A DNA stretch of 64,000 nt, taken from positions 310,001 through 374,000 of the forward strand of contig WACJ01000292.1 in assembly GCA_008973525.1 (NCBI GenBank). Direction: 5' to 3'. Below are positions 24,895 to 36,883 of the stretch, piece after piece. The notes below the pieces were generated by a model, which saw nothing but the letters and a program-made list of their open reading frames with translations, made no database searches and was not told where the DNA came from. Position numbers and translations under genes: made by a program. The stretch is from Stenopsyche tienmushanensis. Lineage: Eukaryota; Arthropoda; Insecta; Trichoptera; Stenopsychidae. Position 1 is the stretch's first letter. Each line of letters begins with the position of its first letter.

Positions 24895-25790
24895 AAGGGG
24901 GGCAATTCCTTTAGACGCTCGAAAATGAGTCGTTTTCCATGATTTACTTTAATGGTGATAAAATAATCGACTCAATTTTAATTTTTGACATTATTTTACT
25001 ACAAACTTAAAGTGCAAATTTATTATATTTGTTTAATAAACTAAAAACAAAATGGCGGAGTTATATGGTATTCCATTAGACGTCATTTCTCGTGATATCA
25101 AACGGTTCGCCACTTGTCGAAAGTTTCCTGTTGAACTGAATCCGAAAATATAAATGTTTTTTTTTGATTTTTAATATGTGAAGGCAGTCAGCTAAGCTAT
25201 AAAAATTAAAAAAATTGTAGGCTTTTTAGTTAAACTTAAACTTTTTACTCCAAAAAAATATTTTTTTGCACGAAAACCTTAAAACTTAAAGCTTTGTTGA
25301 TTAGATAATACTATAGTGAGAAATTTCCCAAAATATCAGTCAGATCGATCAACAACTTTTAAAGTTACAACTGGCGAACATTTTGAAAATGCAGTTTCGA
25401 GATAATCTCGTTTAATGTTTCATAACGATAAAACTATCAATTTTAGTGATTTATCGATCAATCAATGATTCCAGGCGCATATAATAGATCTTCAGCTTTC
25501 ACAAAAAGTTAATTATCTTCGAGTAGCTGTTGTTTTCGGGCTTTACGAGCTGATTTTGTCTTAGAAAGACTTACGGTTTTGCCTCGCTGTGGTTTTCAGC
25601 AAAGACTTTACAGTAGGTGCCAATCATTATATTTAATGTTTTCATCATCTTCAAAACGAAGCTATAGTCGCTATTAAATATCCCAGCAGCAATGTATGTT
25701 GATATTCCAATGATTTTTACACCAGAATGCTTTGGAGCCAGTTGCCAAACCGTCGACTTAAAACAATTATTAGCATTCATATGGATGTAA
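24895..25790 (-). mobile_element. Mutator-like transposase fragment, copy 1 (inverted)
   Basis: On the minus strand this stretch aligns with 42640-43457 over its length: GACGGTTTGGC(A/G)ACTGGC near 25750, the CGAAAACAACAGCTACTCGA block, GCGCCTGGAATCATTGATTG, ATCTCGAAACTGCATTTTCA and the final GAAAATGAGTCGTTTTCCAT block. The coding part (25571-25780) reads TVWQLAPKHSGVKI and continues SDYSFVLKMM and IGTYCKVFAENHSEAK. The sequence upstream of TVW, including the TQNANESF motif seen in copy 2, is cut off at about 25790. The two copies form inverted repeats about 17 kb apart. Confidence 0.65.
25571..25780 (-). pseudogene. Mutator-like transposase C-terminal remnant
   Basis: A 69-codon frame equivalent to residues 24-88 or so of the copy at 42594. 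It keeps the helical STVWQLAPKH and the IGISTYIAAGIFNSDYSFV segments. The frame ends where the other copy continues in shifted frame toward an ARKARKQQLLEDN segment. Too short to be active. The assignment rests on the TQN-NES-N-W-PK pattern of its sister copy, which I associate with arthropod Mutator-like transposases; this is moderate recognition only. Confidence 0.5.
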
Positions 25791-25794
25791 TGTA

Positions 25795-27519
25795 AAATTT
25801 ATCTGAAATTAAAATTTTGGAGTGAATCCCTTGATTTTCATTAAATAATTTGTCCCAGTTGTATCCCTAATATGTTTTACGTTTATGTTATGTGGATCGC
25901 TCAAAAGTTATGATAGAATTAACTAGTTAATTAATTTAGTAATATTTCATGTTCAGGGATAAGTAGTTTCCAACTGCACAAGTAAATCCATAGCAGTTGA
26001 TTGCTTTAAAAGTAAATTTGTAAATTATGTTACAAATATTTATTTAAATGTGGTACAATATGTATCCGCCTATTACATCGGAGGGTAAGTGTGCTATAAT
26101 GGGCGTCTCTTCCTCCCTTTTCATTAATACAAAGAAAAAAGTCGCTTTCCAAACAACTAACTTCGTTATACGGAAAAAAACCTTGTTCTTTATCAGAAAA
26201 ATCCAGAAATGGAAAAAGTATATAAAACACATTACCATCGCTGTCACGAAAGTCAACTTACGAGCAAACTTCCGCAGACATTCAGACTCGTCGAACAAGA
26301 CATTGTTATCTTCAAAGACGACAATCCAAACATGAAACGTAATATTAAGTTGAACGATTTGAGAAAACAATAAGGAAAAAACGTCGTTTAAAGGATACAT
26401 ATCAAAGTTATATTGCATTGAAGAAATTTATACAATATCATGACTACTTAAACAGTGCTTCCATCTTGATTTCATATTAAATTCGAGACACAAAGACAAA
26501 CAATGCAGGAAGTCTACAGACTTCAAGATCTTAATATTTGATTTGTTACTCTGATTGTAATAAGATGAAAATCCTGCTTGAATTTGCATTCAAGCACACA
26601 ATATTTTAAATCAAATCGCCATTTCGAAAAAATCAATATGTTCGAAAAGCCGAAACATAAATAACGATTTAAGGACTTGAGCAAACATGGGAATATTAAT
26701 AGAAATTCATAAATCATACGTCACCCATGTCATATATTATCCTATCCCTCTTTGTGACATGAATGATCTCCAAACATATATCCCGGTAGTAGATTGCCTT
26801 TTAAGAAAACAAATACATATTTATTTTAATATTAAAAATGCTTATTTATATTTGTATAATGGGAAAATAATGGCCAATTTAGAAAATATAAGGTTGCTTC
26901 TAAGAATATTCATCTTCAAGCTAGGAGATAAATAATGAGCTTGGATCGAATGCTGCTACACAAATAAGACCAATTTCATACTGCAGCCTTTAATTTAGCT
27001 GCACAATTTTAAATTGCATCGTGTCCCTATAATATCGCATTAATAACAAATAGAAAATCATTTGCAAAGAAAAGTACACCACTTTTAAATTCTCAATGAG
27101 GCATCGTGCATCAAATGCGGTCTTGAATTATGATATTGTAAAATTTCATAATTATATCAGTTGTGTGCAATAATATGATCATTTTGCTAATATTTAAATA
27201 TAAATTTTATTCTAAAATTATGACAAGGGCTCGGTTTATAGCCAGATTGAATTTGAATACAATTGAACCTTATAAGCGACAGGCATTTTTCGTTCAATTG
27301 AATCTATCAAATGTACGGCTGATATTATTTTAGTTTGAATAAACTACTTTTGTATAGAAAATTCGCGCATGATTAAAATTATTAGGTAACTCCAAAAGTT
27401 CGCGCGCGTTACAAGAAAAAGACAGCGAACAGAAAAAGATAAGCAGCTAATTCCAACAGCAAAGATGTCTTTACATCATAAAAAGAAATTTAATTGTTTG
27501 GTGGGATATGTATGGTGTA
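25795..27519. other. AT-rich stretch with overlapping frames
   Basis: At 26044-26418 there is a 124-codon minus frame with hydrophobic segments (TFVTAMVMCFIYFFHFWIFL), and a 95-codon plus frame lies over it. They cannot both be real, and neither resembles a known family. Local G+C is slightly raised. Otherwise plain AT-rich DNA. Confidence 0.4.
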
Positions 27520-28083
27520 CACTTGGGTCTGTTTTTATGCGGATCTTTTTTATGCGATTTTAAAGTTATGCGATTTTCAAAAATAATGGAAGCTATTAAT
27601 CTTTTTTTATGCGAATGCGCATAAAAAATCTATAATTAACACATTTGCAAATTACAACCGTTCAAGTCATCCATATTCAGAAAATCCCAATCATATAACT
27701 CCAATTTCTTGTTTTTAAATTCTTGTTAGAAAGCAGATTAGCCCGCATTCATTACAGATGACGAAGTAATAAAAACTTCAACATTATCAGTTGAAATCAG
27801 AAGACTTTGATACTTTTTCTCAAAATTATGTCGATGAATTGCTTGAGGATACTCTCTTGTACGACTATGATATTATTGGTTTGATTTTATATGACAGCGA
27901 AGAAATAGAAGACGATATTTAAGTGGAAAAAATTCCTGCCCCCCTTTATTTATATATATTATGCAAAAAGCCAGGCATTTTTTATGCGATTTTTGGTACA
28001 TTCTATCGCATTGATTTGAAGTTATGCTTTTTTTATGCGACTCCCCGTGGAACATATCTATCGCATAAAAACAGACCTAAATG
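27520..28083. mobile_element. 564-bp pogo/Tigger-like MITE with TA duplication
   Basis: TA flanks both sides (27518-27519 and 28084-28085). The ends are inverted repeats: CACTTGGGTCTGTTTTTATG left and CATTTAGGTCTGTTTTTATG reversed right. Just inside, TTTTTTATGCGATTTT words iterate on both sides, as in Tigger ends. The centre (about 27735-27920) has a less AT-biased, D/E-rich-looking stretch (ACAGATGACGAAGTAATAAA) that may be the residue of a transposase acidic C-terminus. That reading is inference; no frame is intact. Confidence 0.7.
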
Positions 28084-30210
28084 TATACTATTATTAAAAA
28101 ATCCCAAAAATCCATAGTTTATATCATATTTATTTTTATATAACAACTAGCTGCAAATATTATTTTTTTATAGCCAAACTTCTATTAATACTTCCTATTA
28201 ATCAAATGATTTCAATTAAAATTATATCATTTTAATCTGAAAATATTCATGTTTTCAAAGGGTCAATTGTATTATAATGAACGATTAAACTATTTATTCT
28301 GTTTTTTTTCTTTCATATCTGTTCTTGTCTATTGATTTTTAAAAGCGAATGTATGCATCTGAATTGATGCAAATATCAGATTGTTTAAATTTGACACGAA
28401 AATTCAAAAACGTCAGTCAATTGAATTTATTTCGACATACGACTGTTCAAATTGATATTTAAGTTTATTAAGCTCTCCGTGTTATTTTTTAATAAAATAA
28501 TAATTAGCAAAATAAATCTATCATACAACTGACAATATTAGGGGAGGAAAATCCAACAAGATATCCTAATCCTACATTATAATGAAGTTGATATCTACTC
28601 AAATCTACAGAAGGTGTGGCTGACGATCACATTTTTAAAACATATATTTGCTATGAAAAATCATGTAAAAATCTTTGGTAATAATTTCATAAGAGATTGC
28701 TAAAAGCCACCTCAAGTGAAGTCAAATGTTTCTTTATTGTAGAATCAGGATTAATCATTAAGGATTATATTAATAATCTCTTTTCAATATTTCAGATATG
28801 TTTCTATTTCTTTTAAATAATATTATTAAATAAATATATCAGCTAAATTTTATTTAAATAACTCCATTTTTAAAATCTAGATTTTTTAATAAATTAATAC
28901 GTATAATTTGGTTATTAATAAATTTTAAGATTTTAAAATGTCCATAAATGTTAATATGATACAATTGATATTTGGAAGCTAAAAATTGTCATTGAAATTC
29001 AATCATGTCATGTTTAATCTTTTGCTGATTACTGCATTTTTTTGTAACTAATCAGCATCATAAATCTTTAAAAATGCCCATCAATCAATAAACAAATAAA
29101 AAATTACAAAAAACTCAAATAAAGTACATTGCAAATTGCAAATTTGACCACCCCTGAAAATATCTTTTTAACGTACATTGAATTGGCATTGACTTAAAAA
29201 GATTTTATTTAATGAAAGCCATATTTTATTAAACATGATTAATTTAAAAAAAAAAAATATTGCTTACAAAGAATATGGGCATCAAAATTAATAAATAGGA
29301 GAGATATTAAAAAAAAATCATATAAAATGATATGAATGACTTACCGATGAATATAAAGACGAAGCACAATATCAGCGATACACATTCAACAGGTAATTTT
29401 TAACATTCGTTAGGCAAACTTAAAATTATTTTTACTTCATAGTCACTATTGGCTCGATTAATTTAGATGTTTATTTTTTAATGCTATGGATGACTATAGT
29501 TCGTCGCATTTTTCCCATACAGTTGATGTGATTGAGAGATCGCGACGCGAAGAGAGCATAGAATACACGCGTCTTGTCTGGACGACGTACTGCCGCGAAC
29601 TGGCCCAATGCATTTTGCCCCCATAGGGAAAGCGTCATGGGGAAAATCGATGGTTTGCGAAAAAAGTAGAAAACAAGAGATAAAAACAAGTAAATGCTCC
29701 ATTACACCCTTTCTTTCTTCCCTGTTGGAAAAGAATGACGGCGAATTTGTCCGTAGGATTTTGTTTTCTCTCGAGGAAAAAACAAAGATAACGAACATCT
29801 TGAAAGCATGGTTATCTTCCAGCCAACTATCCCTAACCATTGTAATATCTACGTATTCATTAAAATGTATTTTTTTAAATTCACCAAATTTTAAATATGA
29901 TGTCGTTTTTTCCGTATAACCCAACTTGAATATTTTTTAATTCTATATTTATTCCAATGAAAAATCTTTCTTTTCAAAAAGCAACAAGACACCTATTTTT
30001 CATATGAATTTTACTTCCTAAAAACTAGTGAAAAGAAAATATTTTATTATTTAAAGCTATATCAAATTGATACGTAGGTTCAAATCATATAGAATTTTAT
30101 TTATTCAATTCCCCATATCATTCCCAGATCATTAATTTATTTAGTTTATAACAAGTTCTTTTATATCAACACATTATTTGCAGCAACAGAAAATCATCAT
30201 AATTCGCTTC
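28084..30210. other. AT-rich stretch with one long unassigned frame
   Basis: No gene is supported apart from a 146-codon minus-strand frame at 29484-29924, listed separately. The rest is plain AT-rich DNA. Confidence 0.5.
29484..29924 (-). other. Unassigned 146-codon open frame in a GC-richer patch
   Basis: The frame runs the length of a patch of higher G+C (about 29500-29650). It holds a hydrophobic stretch near residues 80-90 (LLVFISCFLLFSQ) and no motif I know. A 103-codon frame lies on the opposite strand. At this composition a frame so long is mildly unlikely by chance, but raised G+C removes stops. It may be an exon, part of an unrecognised transposon, or chance. Confidence 0.15.
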
Positions 30211-30892
30211 CACTTAAATCTTTTTTTGTGCGATAGATGCGTTCCGCGGAAAATCGCATAAAAAAAGCTATGACTTACATAGAAAAAGTGAAGATGCGTT
30301 CCATGGATTTTAAAAACCGCATAACTTTGAAACGGCTATATAAAATATATCCAAAATCGCACAAAAAAAGTTAATAAAAAACAGGAAAACAATAAGTCAA
30401 TAAAAAATAACATTTTTGGCCATTTGTCCACTATAGTCCGTAACTCAAAAAAAAAAATCACAAAATGGCGACTGTTTAATAAAAAATCAGTTAAGTAATT
30501 TTTGGCCTTATTTTGTCTCAGTTTTAATTTATTTTTAAATAGTTCAAAAATAAATTTTGACATAAATCTGATAGGGATAATAGAGAGTTATATAGAAAAG
30601 ATTCGTACCCAGTTTGAAATTAAAAAAAAATAATTGAAACTAGAGATATGATATCAACCGTGCTGAAATTATATTTTAAAAATTCAAAACATTGGAAAAA
30701 TGCAAAAAAAAACGAAATCAATTTTTAACCAAATTATAATTTTTTCCTAAATATCGGTCAGTGTTGATGATATATTTTCCATTTTATCCAAAATATCTCG
30801 ATACGTACTTTTTATGAAATAAAAAAAAGAAAAATTTGCTTTAAAAAAACCGCATAACTTCGAAATCGCACAAGAAAAAATCGCACAAAAAT
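30211..30892. mobile_element. Family A MITE, copy 4 (longest)
   Basis: Begins CACTTAAATCTTTTTTTGTG, then TGCGTTCCGCGGAAAATCGC. All interior blocks are present in order: GACTTACATAGAAAAAGTGA, AAACCGCATAACTTTGAAAC, AAATGGCGACTGTTTAATAA, AAATTTTGACATAAATCTGA, CAAAATATCTCGATACGTAC and AACCGCATAACTTCGAAATC. The right end stops in CACAAAAATAT, without the GAGGTTTGAG terminus. It is the best template in this window for the family interior. Confidence 0.7.
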
Positions 30893-31413
30893 ATTTTAAT
30901 ATAATTAAAATATAAACTACGTTTATATAAATGTAAGGTATAATATGTTATAGAAAAATATATTGGTAATGTAGGTCATATAGGTGATTACAGATATTTT
31001 TAATTGCATAAGCATAGTTTTTAGCTTGAGCCGTTAAAAAAGTTCGCATATTGAACAATGATGCCCTAATATTACATGCAAGACCGAGCCAAACCAACCC
31101 CGCATGCAAAGTGTTAATTAAATATGCATTTTGGACGGCAGCCCGATGTTTAAGCGCTGTTTCAAATATATGTAGAATATCAGAAATATCCTGATGGATT
31201 GTATGCCTAGATCCAAAAAGGCTCAACGATGATAAACTTTTTGTATGGAATTTAAAAAATAATATCTTGATATTGACATTGGCTTATGAAGGACTATGCT
31301 TTATATGATAAAATTATGCTTTATGTACTAAAATAATGCGTGAGAGTAGCTGAATGATGAAGCTGTGTTTGTGTAATATATAATAAAATAGGCAAACTAT
31401 TGGTTATTGGTTG
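30893..31413. other. Spacer with a 92-codon unassigned frame
   Basis: The minus frame 30948-31226 (including QDISDILHIFETALKHRAA) has a protein-like amino-acid mix but matches nothing I recognise. No other feature. Confidence 0.3.
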
Positions 31414-31872
31414 TGTAGCGTGGGCGATTTATCATCCCCGCATAGTAGCGATATCTTCCATTTCTCTTCAGGTGCAATGTGCTATTTTAACAGCGCCATC
31501 TCTTGTGGCCCTGTGGAGACATTGTACCTGCTTACCGACCGATCACCTCTTGCGCGTGCATCGTTACCGGTTGGGTAGTGACGCGCAGGAAGCGGGAGTC
31601 GGGAGACTCGTCGGTTGGCCTTGGCTGCGGGAGGTTGTCCCTCCTGCAGCCAGACCTCTCTCTCTCTATCTGTAGTGCGGAATAAATAGTTATCTTGCGA
31701 AGAAAGTCTTTCCTTTCGACGCCCTTCGTATTCCCATCCATTCGTCCAGCAGCATCACAGCCTGATAGCAGAACGGACCCGTGCAGTAGCGCGGCCATCC
31801 CGACGAGCACGTGGAGGCGGGGAGCCGCCCGGAGACTCTGCCCCCAAGAGCGCCCCCGCCTCAAACGTTATA
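31414..31872 (+). mobile_element. Solo LTR, 459 bp
   Basis: Starts TGTAGCGTGGGC and ends AACGTTATA (one change from the usual terminal CA). It is bounded by the 4-bp direct repeat GTTG (31410-31413 and 31873-31876). It is GC-rich with a CT run (near 31660) and a polyadenylation signal AATAAA at 31681-31686, placed as in the R region of an LTR. There is no internal retroelement sequence next to it, so it is a solo LTR left by recombination, or a lone insertion relic. A 4-5 bp duplication and TGTAG start suit a Ty3/gypsy-type element; the superfamily is inference. Confidence 0.65.
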
Positions 31873-31876
31873 GTTG

Positions 31877-33496
31877 CATTATGGGACGCCGATAGAAACA
31901 TTGCTTAAAAAAAAGTAGCATAACACGAGAAATGATGATGATTAAAAGCTTCGTTGGTCCATCAGTTTTTATGCGTCAATTGTACTGGTTGAAGCTCAGT
32001 CACTAATATCTTCTAATCTGAATTTCTTTATCGTGGTTAGTATATATCATAGATTCGTCTGTTTTACCCAATATTAACACCATTATGATGTGATGACATG
32101 ATACCGATGAAGCGATGGCTCCTACTTCGGCTCACCCAGACGATGCTAACATATCAATCATGCTATCAAACCGATTATTTCGAGCTAGATTTCCACAGTC
32201 ACCATTTAAATACATTTGTTAATAAAATTATATGTTTAAATTTAAAAAAATAATTTAAAAAATCAGCATATGTCCTAATGTATGTGCATGCAAATCAGTT
32301 AGTTGATGTGGCCGGCGGCAGATTTCTAATTTTACATCATAAGCAGCAGATATTTATTACATATGTAATTTATTATGTAAATATTATAAAAAATATGTAA
32401 ATAAAAATGTTTTGTATATCTTCAAAATATATCTTCCAATTTGTTTAATGGATGACAGGTCCAAAGGGGATATTTTTCATAATAAAATTCAAGAAAAAAA
32501 ACTCAACCTGCTTTCCAGTGCAAAACTTATAAGGCATTACTTGTATGCCTTTTCGCGTTATAATTTATTTTTTGTAGAAATATCTCTTGTCAATATTTGA
32601 AATGGGAATATTTTTTTTCTCTAAAGGCCAGACGAAAATAGTAGGTGTTTCATTCAGTTACTCCACTAAAATATTCCACACGTAAAAACCTTCTTCGTTT
32701 ATGTTTATATTGACACCTGTCAATTATTCTTCACGCCTAAAATTCTGAAGTATTCGAATGCTCAAAGCGTTGCTTTTTCCTCCGGTAGAAAGCCCAAAAT
32801 GATTTTCGCGAACCGTAAATTAAATATAAATATTATTGTGTGGATACGCAGAAACGCGTTTTTGATTTTTATAAAATTATTCCCGGAAACCCTCCGTATA
32901 ATTTCAGGGCCGGGCAATTCCTCTTAGTTAATCAAATTTTAATTTTGGGTCCATTTACAGCTTCCATATGGGTTAGTTATTAAAAATCAAGCCAACTTTT
33001 TCGAAAGCGAGTGAAATATATTCGAGGGCACAAATTCCTTGATGAAGTATATTTTATTAACGCTATTGTTTATAAACATAACAAAATTGAGATTAACGCG
33101 TGAATTTTGAACGATGCATAATTCATGACTACACAATTAATTATGTATTGAAATGTTAAATTTTATGGAGAATTTTAATGAACGTTGTTGTGTTGATTGT
33201 TCTATATTGTTCGAAATACACCGTAATCAATCCTAAAAATCTATATTCATATTTGTAATCGAATTTATATAATTAGATTATCAACAGTACAGCGCTATCT
33301 ATATTGATTCACAAAAAAAGTCATTAAGGACAATTGAAATATTTTTATTATTAAGGGCCAACGCAATAAAGGTCCTTAAGGGTAAAACTATTTTTTTGTG
33401 TTATTCCATATTGGGTAATTGTGGAAGAATTATTTTCATTAAATTTTGGTCCATGTGCAAAAAACCTTGTATAGTACAGTCACTGCAACATATATA
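31877..33496. other. AT-rich stretch
   Basis: No gene or repeat recognised. Confidence 0.5.
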
Positions 33497-34345
33497 TTAG
33501 GTTGTCCCATTAGTTTCTTTCGCAAATGACCACGGATCTAATCATAGCCATGGTTGAAGAAAACCCGCGATATACTGTTCGCGAAATGGCTATCAAGTTA
33601 GAAATTCCACTAACATTCGTCCATAATCATCTGACAAAATTGGGCAACATCAATCGTTCAGAAGTGTGGCTTCCTCATGAACTGACTGACTCAAATAAAC
33701 TTCAGCGTATTTCAACATGCGATCTTCTTCTCCAACGACACAATAGCTAACCTTTTTTGAAGAGACTTGTCACTGAAGATGAAATTTGGACACTCTATGA
33801 GAATATCCAACGTAAACGGTCTTGGACCAAGGGTACAGAAGCTTTAACTGTAGCTAAACCTGGCCTACATCCAAAAAAAGTTTTGCTATGCATTTAGTGG
33901 GACTGGAAAGGTGTAGTTTATTATGAGTTACTTCAGCAAGGTGAAACGATCAATTCAACAAAATATTATTTCCAACTAGATAATCTCAAGGATGCAATTG
34001 CCAGAAAATGGCCAGAATTAGTGAACTGACGAAGTGTTGTTTTTCATCACAATAATGCTAGGCCTCGTGTGTCTCGTCAGAAATAAATTATTATCATTTA
34101 ACTGGGATGTTTAACCTCATCCTCTATAATCTCCGGATGTTACTCTTTCAGATTATTATTTATTTCTTTCATTGAAAAATTCTTTACATGGTAAAAAATT
34201 TAATTCAAAAAATGATATAAAAATGTACCTTGATCAATATTTTGCCAACAAACCTGGAAAAATTTTGGCAAGAAGGCATTATGAGGCTTCCGGAGAGATG
34301 GAGAAAGGTAATAGAACAGAATGGATCATATATTTTGATTTAGAA
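33497..34345 (+). mobile_element. mariner element copy 1, 3' end truncated
   Basis: TA (33495-33496) then TTAGGTTGTCCCATTAGTTT, the same terminal repeat as the copy at 53.1-54.0 kb. The transposase frame begins almost at once, so the usual 5' leader and first helix-turn-helix are missing. The right terminal repeat is absent: similarity to copy 2 ends near 34345, and an R1-like LINE tail follows at 34367. The element is about 850 bp against the usual 1.3 kb. Confidence 0.8.
33526..34345 (+). pseudogene. mariner transposase, 5'-deleted and broken
   Basis: The DDD/DDE transposase that cuts and joins mariner ends. The readable frame starts at 33526 in the second DNA-binding helix region (NPRYTVREMAIKLEIP, then LTKLGNINRS). 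It continues with VWLPHEL and the ISTCDLLLQRHNS linker, then meets a TAA at 33748. Downstream, in the same frame, LVTEDEIWTLYENIQRKRSW gives the first catalytic acid region. GLHPKKVLLCI, WDWKGVVYYELL and VVFHHNNARPRVS give the second, where the expected HxDNA Asp is Asn. Further stops and frame shifts lie near 33897, 34027 and 34085. Dead gene. Confidence 0.85.
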
Positions 34346-34366
34346 ATTAAATTGATTTAGACTAGC

Positions 34367-34480
34367 TATTTTCGCGCCTTCCACCGGGATAAGTCGGTGG
34401 GTCCATCTTCCCTTGCTGAACTGATCCCATCTCTGCTGCCAGGCTTCCTTCAGTTTCTGGTCATGGTAGTTGTATAGTTA
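34367..34480 (-). pseudogene. Non-LTR retrotransposon reverse transcriptase tail (R1-like)
   Basis: On the minus strand the frame reads HDQKLKEAWQQRWD followed by SKGRWTHRLIPVEGAKI. The W-x-x-R-W-(D)-x(n)-KGRWTHRLIP pattern is characteristic of the region just after the reverse transcriptase domain in R1-type and related insect LINEs. Only about 35 codons are preserved, and nothing of the polymerase core or a poly(A) end could be recognised. The fragment abuts the truncated 3' end of mariner copy 1. Confidence 0.6.
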
Positions 34481-36670
34481 GACTTCAGCTACCATATTCA
34501 GTCTTTACCAGACCGTATATTATCGTAAATTCTTGTTTTCAGCATATTCTCTTAAAATTCCATGCGTGTGTTCTACGTGGAGATCATTAAAGACTTTAAA
34601 AAATACGTTTTTCGAAGAGAATTTGTGAATTCATGATGATATTAAAGCTATGGAGATTGATATTCAAGCTGATTTAACCCAGACATTTTATTGTAAATCA
34701 TAAAAATAGTAATTAATACAAAAATATTCAATATTTTATGCATATATTTAAATCGTAAATTTTTAGTATTTGCACATATTATTATGAAAAAATATTTTTC
34801 AAGATTTTTCTTAGGTCGTTTTGATATGAGGATTTGGGAGCATCTGCCTTCAATCGGACAACATCTGGTCCAACAGCATTCAAAATAAAAGCTGACAATA
34901 TTTTCCCGTGCTGGATCTTTTAAATTTCATAAATGACTTAAAATATTCACCGTGATTTAGTTTTCATATTGCAATATGCATAATTCAATTTGTATCCGTT
35001 CGTGTAATTCAAATGAAAGCTCTCTTCGCGAGCTTTCAAGCGAAAGCAATAACGCGCTCCCAATATAGAATGTGAATGGGTGTTTTTTTATGGAGGAAAA
35101 GTTTTCAAAATGATATTTTTCTAAGATTTCAATATTTTTAGCTCTATGAATTCGCAAAAGTTTTGACGTTCATGTATCCAAGGTGGCAGGTTCATTGTCC
35201 TTTTTATTAGAAAAAACTGCATATATTTTCCCCTTGAATATCCTTCGCCGTCATTCCCGGCACGTTTTTCGGCTTTCCAGCATCAAATTTTATTTTTTTC
35301 ACTCAGTGTCAACGGTTTGAACTTTGAAGCATCATTTATGGCAAGTTTTCAACTTTTGAACTTTGGTCGCATATTTTAGTACCAAAAAAACCGCTTGTGA
35401 TTCGTGTCAGACTTCCAAATTATGAAATGTCTCTTTTGATACATTAAACTCTTCATTCGGGTTGCTTTTCATCGTCCGTTAAATTTACAATAATGCTCCT
35501 CGTCTGTTCAAAAATTCAAAGGCATTGATGCTGATCTTCTTTTGTTAATGATGCTTACATTTTATGGCAAGCCTTTCCGCAATTACATGTTATCCTTAAC
35601 GTCTTCTCTGAAAGCCCTCATCATGAGCAATTCAGAAAATACCTTAAAGATATACAGCCTCATTTTATTTTATCTCGAATACATCGAGAAATACCCTTTG
35701 TTTTAGTGGCAAAGTTATGCCATTTTAATATCAAATGGCATAAAAATGCCATCAGCGATATTGCCATGAGCTATACCAATATTTATTGATTGTTTTCATA
35801 CAAATGACGAGGTTGTGTCTCTAAATGTTTTAACAAACATTCTATCGTTTTTGTTTATCAACAGTGGGATTCTAATTTATTTTTGTGTCAATCATTTCGG
35901 AAATTGTGTGAATCTATGAATAGTAAATATTATCTTCATTAGTATGCACATTAAGAATGTCGAAATTTTACTTAAATAACTATCGCTTAAATATATTTTA
36001 TTCATTTTTTAAACAATCATTGCTTAAATCAACAATATTATGCGGATTGTATCAAGTTTTTTTGCACGTGTTAAACACAAATCCTAAACAAATAGCATTA
36101 AATCAGTTATTCATACATTTTTCGTATTAATATACTGCAAATCATATTTAAATTATTTCCTAACACGAATTTTGGTACATATATGGAACGTGCTGTTGAC
36201 CTTTAAAAATTCGTAAAAAATTGATATCTTTCCCAACTTCTTTGAGTGCCAATGCTGAGTGGATACTATTAACATTGGGTCTTTATTGATGAAAATCCGA
36301 ATCTCCTCACTATAAATCACTTCAACATCCATCAACCCTCAGCAGATTTTCAATGCCAATATTTCCGATAAGAAACTATTTTAAGCACATTTGATAGTCG
36401 TTGTTGAACAAGCTCAAAGTGTTTTTTAATTTTAAGACGTAGACATCCAAAAGACATTTTAATAGATTAATGCTCATAGAATTTTTAAATATATATAATT
36501 ATATGCAGACATTTAAATTCTTAGCTTCTACGAAAAATTAATTTTATACATTGCTTTTGTATATTTATTAACGGAAATTATTAGTTAAAAGATGAAGCTT
36601 TGGAAAATTGTTGTGCGTACTTTCGTGAATATTATAGGATCAGCACAAGCATTATTTGTATGCAGAATTT
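34481..36670. other. AT-rich stretch
   Basis: No gene or repeat recognised. Confidence 0.5.
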
Positions 36671-36679
36671 GTTTTGCGA

Positions 36680-36775
36680 GACGTTTAACGGATGCACCAT
36701 GTTGGCGCATATTTACTTGATGAAGTGAAGTGTTGGCCCCTGGCGGGGGGAGGAGCGGGGTTAGTGGAAAAAGGA
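36680..36775. repeat. Second copy of the 1597-1690 repeat
   Basis: Shares the 23-base run starting GGATGCACCATGTTGG and the following AGGATGC word with the copy inside Helitron H1. It lies directly before the LINE-like tail at 36782. Confidence 0.45.
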
Positions 36776-36781
36776 TGCGCG

Positions 36782-36883
36782 CAAAATTTCAAATTACTCT
36801 ACAACGCCTATATAAATATCATTTCAAAAATACCGAAAAAAAGCACATCTGATTTCAAAAAGAAACTTACCAAGTGCATCTTT
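36782..36883 (+). pseudogene. LINE-like C-terminal tail
   Basis: The frame carries NFKLLYNAYINIISKIP then STSDFKKKLTKCIF. An LYN...LP/IP...S...FKKKLxxxL pattern is usual at the very C-terminus of many non-LTR reverse transcriptases. It is short and isolated, so the call is tentative. It could also be chance within a 78-codon frame that opens at 36692. Confidence 0.35.

Noticed and set aside
26044..26418. 124-codon minus frame with hydrophobic segments as a chemoreceptor exon
   Set aside because: A 95-codon frame lies on the opposite strand over the same bases, and there is no receptor signature or splice pattern that I can defend.
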